DNA of 13,202 bases from Schizophyllum amplum (lineage: Eukaryota > Basidiomycota > Agaricomycetes > Agaricales > Schizophyllaceae), in NCBI GenBank assembly GCA_007026445.1, contig VDMD01000297.1, forward strand, positions 1 to 13,202, read 5' to 3'. This document shows positions 8,584 through 13,202 of this stretch, piece after piece. The notes beneath the pieces are model-generated. The model searched no databases and was not told where the DNA came from. It worked only from the letters and a program-made list of their open reading frames with translations. The position numbers were made by a program, and so were the translations under genes. How positions within the stretch are numbered: position 1 is the stretch's first letter; every line of letters begins with the position of its first letter.

Positions 8584-9065
8584 CGTAAGCTTTCTGCTGG
8601 GGTGTTGGATGTTTCGGACAAAAGCGTGAGCCGATCGGGATAATCGCGAAACAGACCCAGGGCCAACATCAGCGATGTTGCACCCTCGGGCCGGACTGAG
8701 CTACTGCACAGGTGTGCCATGCGCGGCGCCAGCCTCTTGTGCACTCACTGCGCGCCAGCTGGCTGGCATGCTTATTCTCACGTCGCATTGACCTTGATCG
8801 ACTGTAGCGACTTCACGAGGGCAAGGAGCGTGTACCATACTCTGCGCGTTAGAATACATCCTGGGCCATTTACGTACACTAAGCGCGCATGAGCTGAGAT
8901 CAGCCTATGTGCTGTTTTCGAGGCATGTGCATATACGGGTTTATTGAACTGTGGCCAAACGCTGATACAGGACGCGCGTTGACTTCATCTCACCCATTAT
9001 CCCTGCACCCCTGTAAGACTGATGAATCCTTTCAGAATGCGATGCGCGGCCCGTCCAAAGATCGC
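8584..9065. other. Intergenic region without a recognisable gene
   Basis: This lies upstream of one - strand gene and downstream of the other. I see only small palindromes: CAACATC-AGC-GATGTTG at 8664-8680 and GCCAGCTGGC near 8755. An AATAAA on the - strand around 8940 could be the polyadenylation signal of the gene ending at 9066. A 66-codon + strand frame at 8907-9107 looks like chance. Confidence 0.4.
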
Positions 9066-9798
9066 TCAAAACCGTTCACAAGTGCTGCTGAGTCGCGCTG
9101 GGGATGATTCGATGCGTTGGGCGATGTCCGCGGCGGCCTGAGCGTTCTTTAAGATCCGCTCATTCTGCAGGCGCAGCATTAGCTGACCTGGCGCGTGTTC
9201 GCACAACTGACTCACGGCAACGAGCAGGGCTTTGAGATCAGCGTCGCGCTTCGCGCAGGATGAACTGCACGCGCGCTTCTTCTGCTGTTCCCTGCGAAGG
9301 GCCTCGCGCAGGTAGATGATCATGTTGTCCTGCTCCACAAAGGCCTTGCGCAGCTTGACAACAGCGGGCTGCTTTTCGTCAAGCGCAGCAAAGCAGAGCC
9401 CAATCTCAATTGGCGAGTTCGCGTGCAGCGTAGGCGACGACCCATGCTGCGCCTCATCATCATCCGAGTCCATGGTTTCGCTGGAGGAAGATGCCGGGCG
9501 GTCTCTGGACTGTGTCTGTGCAGATAGGGAGGCGCGCTTTGCGTGGTAGTCAGGGCTGGATGTATGACGACGTGCTTTGCTGTCCCGGCTGACAGCGCAG
9601 AGAGATTCCTCATGCGTGATCAGCACATTGTTGGGGGAGGAATGGTGTGCCTCTGTTGGCGCGCGTACGCCGGAGATCGCACGCTTTCGCGCCCGTCCTG
9701 TGCCATCGAGTACGTTAGCGCCTTGGGAGGAGATCCAAGCGGATGTACGCACCTCTAGTTGGCGCGCGACGTACTCCGTCGTCACCGTTCGACAGCAT
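9066..9798 (-). CDS. Ser-rich and coiled-coil protein, unknown family, 2 exons
   Basis: Exon 1 is 9753-9798 and begins ATGCTGTCGAACGGTGAC. A 55-nt intron follows (9698-9752, GTGCGT...GCTAAC...CACAG). Exon 2 is 9066-9697, giving 678 coding bases and 225 residues. Splicing is needed: the unspliced frame has no ATG and begins only at a GTG. The N-terminal part is basic (GRARKRAISGVRAP), which could target the nucleus. The middle is Ser-rich with an acidic patch (SSSSETMDSDDDE). From about residue 120 the protein is helical and charged: VVKLRKAFVEQDNMIIYLRE, RREQQKKRACSSSCAKRDAD, LQNERILKNAQAAADIAQRI. The C-terminal helices resemble the neighbouring - strand gene, suggesting an old tandem duplication. 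The function is unknown. It is divergently placed from the gene starting at 9911. Confidence 0.6.
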
Positions 9799-9910
9799 TC
9801 ACAATGTTTTTCCTTAAGAAGTAAAAGGCAAGGGCAGCTGCAGACAGATCGCCAAGTGTCGATTGGGCCCAGGAGCGTGGGAACAAAGCACTCGCTGGCT
9901 TTTGACCACC
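9799..9910. promoter_or_regulatory. Divergent promoter between two small genes
   Basis: Only 112 bases separate the two start codons, so the promoters must overlap. ATTGG at 9862-9866 is a reverse CCAAT box. A T-rich stretch (TGTTTTTCCTTAAG, 9804-9817) lies next to the - strand start. Confidence 0.45.
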
Positions 9911-10433
9911 ATGGACGTTGAGCCTTTGCCGGCCTCCAGCAGGCTCACCGTCATCTTGCTCCTCCCGCATAAAGATTACCCAGTGAGCGCCTTTTCACCA
10001 TCCTGTGCGCTGTCTCTCACGGTTCTGCAGCCGTCGTCACAGGTCTGCGGCCCATACGTTCATGCGCGATGGCTCTTCCCGGCGTCGGGCATGGTGCGAA
10101 CAGCGTCCAACGGTTTTCCCCCTGATCCTTACCCTTGTTCTAGGCATATGTGATTTACCCTGAGCCGCTCGATGAGCCCATCGATCTCAGCATCCCGTCA
10201 TTGTGCTCCCCAAGCCTTCTCCTCCTCTCGATGGTGTGCCAAACGTACCCCAGACAGAGTGGGTGTGGCCCCAAAATCCTCACGGCCCATGTTGGATTCC
10301 ATCTTATGGTCTGCCCGGGAGCAAGCTCAAGCTCTACGCTTTCACTACGCACGGGCTTTCCAACGTCCGCATGAAGCGGCTCTACGACAGCGACGTGAAG
10401 AGGCGGTCCTACACTCCCAGTTTCAGAGGATAA
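9911..10433 (+). CDS. Small unrecognised protein, 3 exons, frame problem in exon 3
   Basis: Exon 1 is 9911-9982 (MDVEPLPASSRLTVILLLPH...) and exon 2 is 10031-10093 (SSQVCGPYVHARWLFPASGM), joined by a 48-nt intron (GTGAGC...TCTGCAG) that is itself in frame. The last segment is read in the frame ending at 10433 (PQTEWVWPQNPHGPCWIPSY, then KLKLYAFTTHGLSNVRMKRL). That frame has clearly more G/C at third codon positions than the two competing open frames. Two joins are possible. A 50-nt intron 10094-10143 adds AYVIYPEPLDEPIDLSIP but then needs a one-base frameshift near 10196-10202. A 97-nt intron 10094-10190 gives an intact 125-residue protein. The intron-size norm here favours the first, so the gene may be slightly broken. 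The conserved-looking W, P and Y suggest a compact domain. I do not recognise it. Confidence 0.5.
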
Positions 10434-11027
10434 ATCTGAATGAATAGCTTCCTGCGTTGTGTCTTTGTTGCTACATATCACTGTCCTGTCTCAGTTGTGC
10501 CCCCTCGGTGTACATTAGGTCTCCGTATCACGGTTAGGCGCAAGCCTCTAAGAGCGATGAGCTGTAAGCATTATCGGTCTTTGTTTGTTCGTTGATGTTT
10601 ACCGTGCAGCTCCCGCCTTTTAATACCACCGCCGACCACGTGTGCTCTTCTTTCACAATCATGGACTTCCCGCGCTTCCCTCGCACCGGCAGCCTCGCCA
10701 TGGTCGTCGTTACGTATCAAGTCTAATTTACGCATCAGGTCTCTGTTCCCTTAGTGCCCACCAAACTTGAAGACTCTTTGCGCATACTCCCTTCACAATG
10801 GCGTCATGCGTGTCTGTCTTGCATGGGGTTTGCTTTGTCGAGCACAATTGACTGGGCACCCGAGGCCGACCTGAGATACAACTCGATTACAAGAGAATTG
10901 TGGGCTCGTCTGATGCCAGGACGCAAGATATGAATCTCGGCTGGAAATTCCGCATCAGGCAATGGACGCCACAAGGTTCATTTTCAATAATCTCGAAATA
11001 CTGCTTCTTCCCGTCACTCATCAAGCT
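10434..11027. other. Intergenic region, possible promoter of the helicase pseudogene
   Basis: No convincing gene is present. CACGTG lies at 10637-10642. A 21-codon ORF (10661-10726, MDFPRFPRTG...) has a good start context but no other support. Near-duplicates TACGTATCAAGTCT (10711-10724) and TACGCATCAGGTCT (10729-10742) match at 12 of 14 bases. A - strand open frame at 10887-11102 is antisense to the helicase start and is rejected. Confidence 0.4.
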
Positions 11028-12958
11028 ATGAACGGCGAGCCGGGAGCAGGCGCGCAGCCCCTGGCCAGGCAGGCCAGACTCGAGCAGTTCTTCCATCCCC
11101 AAGTGAACTGCGGCGCACTCTGATCAAACGGAGATGCGCCGCGCGAGTTTGAACCAACAACAGCTTACATTCTCGATCTCGTCGGCAACCAACGTCAGAA
11201 CGTCTTTTACACGGAGCCGCGGTCAGTCCATCTGTTCGCCCACTGACAAACGTCGCCGACTGACGCGTCATTGCAGGCACGGGCAAGTCTCTTCTCCTGC
11301 GTGCCCTGATCAGTCTGTTCCGCAAGCGCTATGCGGGCGCACCCGCGCGACTGGCCATAACTGCCAGTACAGGCGTAGCGGCGGCTAACGTCGGCGGTGC
11401 GTACAGAACAATCATACTCGCCGATCAGTCGGGCTGACAGAACACCGTTCAGGATGTACGATACACTCCTGGGCAGGCTTTCCCGCCACCTCGGCAACAT
11501 AAACGACCTGCTGAAACGTCTCAGAGGTTCTCCGGCTGGCGGACGATGGCTGCTGTGGAGGTGCTCATAATCGATGAAGGTTCGCAGCACTCACCACCGT
11601 CGAGCGCACTGACCAGACAATCGTCAAGTTTCCATGGTCGACGCTGCTTTGTTCCAAATGCTGGCGGACGTTGCTGTTTGCATCCGTCCGGCCGCTGGGC
11701 GACCTTTGGTGGGATCCAAGTGGTGGTTACTGGCGACTTTTTGCAGGTCAGCTCAAGCGCTTTACACGTGAAGGGGAGCCGCTGAACCTCCCCCCTCCCC
11801 CCCGCTATCCCTAAGCTCCGCCTGTAACAAAGCGTGGCAGTGAACCTGTGTTTGCGTTTGAAGCCGCCGCATGGTCGACCACATTTGACGCTTGCGTTTG
11901 TCTTACGCAGGTCTACCGGCAGAGAGACCCAGGCGAGTCGTGTTTCCCCTTGACGTGAACAAGTTGAGGCTGATTGAAGCACGACAGACTTTGTTCATGC
12001 ACTAAACGCGCTGCGACTGGGACAAGTGCCATCCAGCGCCTGCAGTGTCATCCAGCAGCTTCAGCGGCGCCTCCCGTTAGCAGATGTCGAGGCGACGGAC
12101 TTGTTTCCCAGGCGCTATGAGGTTGATAAAGCCAACTTCCGACGGCTCAAATCCCCTCCCAGGTGTACCGCATGCGTACATGGCTATTGACGGGGCGGGG
12201 GGATGGGAGAGGAGCACTCCAGAAGGCTCAAGACGCTAGAGGGGCTTCCCGCCCTCCTTAAGCTGACCGTCAAAGTCGGCGCGCAGGTCATGCTGGTGAG
12301 GAACGTGGACGAGTCTCTCGTCAACGGTACCACGGGCGTTGTGCTCGGGTTTCATCAGTATGGGTTGGCACGCCTCGCGAGTGATCGCGCAGGGGAAGTG
12401 CCGGTGAGATGGGAGTACGTCGGCAAGACGTGGCACGAGGGTGAGCTGTACCCGGTGGTAAGGTTTCTTACACAGAGGGTGTGAGAACAGCCCTTGTGGG
12501 GCGCGAGGAGTTTAGGGTCGAGGCTGGAGATGGGATATTGGTGGCGTCCCGGATGCAGGTGAGTTATCAGTTTCTAACGGCGCTGGTGTTGACCCATCGC
12601 TCAGGTGCCTCTTGTGCTGGCTTGGGCGATTTCCATCCACAAAAGCCAGGGTCAAACTCTGCGACGCATGAGGGTCGATCTGAAGCGGGTCTTTGAACGA
12701 GGTAAGCAAACGGCCATGAATACAGAACCAGGCGCGAACACCGGCTGACGCGCTCTTCAGGTCAGGTATATGTCGCCTTGTCTCGCGCGGCCGCGCCGAA
12801 GGCCTGCAGGTTGTTGGCTTTGATCCAAAAAAGGTAGCAGTCCTTATTCACCTCCTAGGGCCCACTTCTTACTGTATCACTAGGTACGGGCCCATCCCCG
12901 AGTCATCGAATGGTACAGCACGCTTTCCAATGCGAGCGCCCCTCGTACCCCCTTGTAG
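11028..12958 (+). pseudogene. pif1-like: PIF1-family 5'-3' DNA helicase pseudogene, multi-exon, many frameshifts
   Basis: Helicase landmarks appear in the right order. They are LDLVGNQRQNVFYT before motif I (11175-11215); GTGKSLLLRAL (11277 on); LAITASTGVAAANVGG and CTIHSWAGF (motif Ia); VEVLIIDE (motif II, 11567-11578) and SMVDAALFQML; FGGIQVVVTGDFLQ (motif III, to 11746); PPVTKRGSEPVFAFEAAAW, VYRQRD; KVGAQVMLVRNVDESLVNGT (12272 on); [12 protein letters not shown] (12626-12661); GQVYVALSRA (motif VI); GFDPKK and RVIEWYSTL, stop at 12956-12958. Recognisable introns remain: 11222-11276, 11397-11452, 11580-11628, 11747-11815, 12559-12604, 12702-12760 and 12834-12883. The frame breaks at least eight times, for example near 11115, 11170, 11210, 11495, 11700, 12160, 12478 and 12800. 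Retained introns exclude a retrocopy. PIF1 enzymes unwind G-quadruplexes, R-loops and telomeric ends. This copy is probably dead. Confidence 0.85.
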
Positions 12959-13048
12959 ATAAGCCTGCCTGACCGAAACAATTCGTGTGTTCGAGATTGG
13001 ACGTATGATGATGCGATTATGGTGCCGACGCAATAGTGCTTCGGCACA

Positions 13049-13202
13049 CTAGTCAAACATGGCGCACACCTGCCCCCCTAGCTTCGCGCGGCGCACGAGC
13101 ACACGTGTAAGCGTAAGTGCGTCGTCCAACACCCGATTAAGAGGCTCGCGCATCTCGACCTGCGCTGTGGCAGGTCGGGGCGCACATGTGAGTGAGCTTC
13201 GT
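13049..13202 (-). CDS. Possible 3' end of a - strand gene running off the window
   Basis: An open - strand frame runs from the window edge to TAG at 13049-13051 and reads ATAQVEMREPLNRVLDD, then TLTRVLVRRAKLGGQVCAMF. It is helix-like and charged, in the manner of the two small - strand genes to its left. It is too short to classify, and an acceptor (GCCACAG) near 13164 means the exon may start there. Confidence 0.25.
   Translation of the reverse strand, partial: RSSLTCAPRPATAQVEMREPLNRVLDDALTLTRVLVRRAKLGGQVCAMFD

Noticed and set aside
10155..10481. 108-codon - strand ORF and a 91-codon + strand ORF (10172-10447) overlapping the small gene
   Set aside because: Third-position G/C and residue composition favour the frame ending at 10433.
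10887..11102. 71-codon - strand ORF near the helicase start
   Set aside because: It is antisense to the PIP-box-containing N-terminus and has no family resemblance.
11028..12958. Helitron Rep/helicase origin for the PIF1 sequence
   Set aside because: There is no Rep HUH motif and no Helitron ends (TC...hairpin-CTRR) seen. Introns and an N-terminal PIP box fit a cellular PIF1 better, though a distant search was not possible.

Overview
The window looks like a piece of a filamentous basidiomycete genome, probably Agaricomycetes. Genes are split by many tiny introns of about 46-65 nt with GTRNGT-like donors, CTRAY branch sites and YAG acceptors. There are no bacterial signals. The protein types (JmjC-like oxygenase, bZIP, F-box/LRR, PIF1 helicase) fit this. 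The identifications come from reading the sequence; no database search was possible.

Layout. (1) Positions 1-2533 hold a tandem satellite of about 146 bp per unit, roughly 17 units in register. It is homogeneous in the middle and decayed at both edges. Every unit carries a fungal-intron-like module. (2) A promoter region (2534-2998) precedes an eight-exon + strand gene (2999-5387). It appears to fuse an N-terminal bZIP DNA-binding/zipper region to a C-terminal JmjC-like Fe(II)/2-oxoglutarate oxygenase domain. (3) A repeat-rich control region (5388-5936) has a perfect 14-bp palindrome centred on CACGTG. It leads into a three-exon F-box/LRR-type gene (5937-7464). (4) On the - strand lie two small, probably paralogous coiled-coil genes (8189-8583, perhaps extending to 7593, and 9066-9798). 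(5) The second of these is divergent, across a 112-bp gap, from a small unrecognised + strand gene (9911-10433) that needs either an atypical intron or a frameshift to read through. (6) The right end is a PIF1-family DNA helicase pseudogene (11028-12958). Nearly all helicase motifs, the introns and an N-terminal PCNA-binding-type box are still visible, but the frame is broken at many points. (7) A possible 3' end of a further - strand gene sits at the window edge.

The genes do not form an operon or an obvious pathway. A homogenised satellite, lineage-specific regulatory genes (bZIP-JmjC, F-box), small orphan paralogues and a decayed helicase suggest a fast-evolving accessory, perhaps subtelomeric or pericentromeric, region. 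That placement is inference. The most distinctive items are the bZIP-JmjC fusion and the splice-signal-bearing nucleosome-length satellite.
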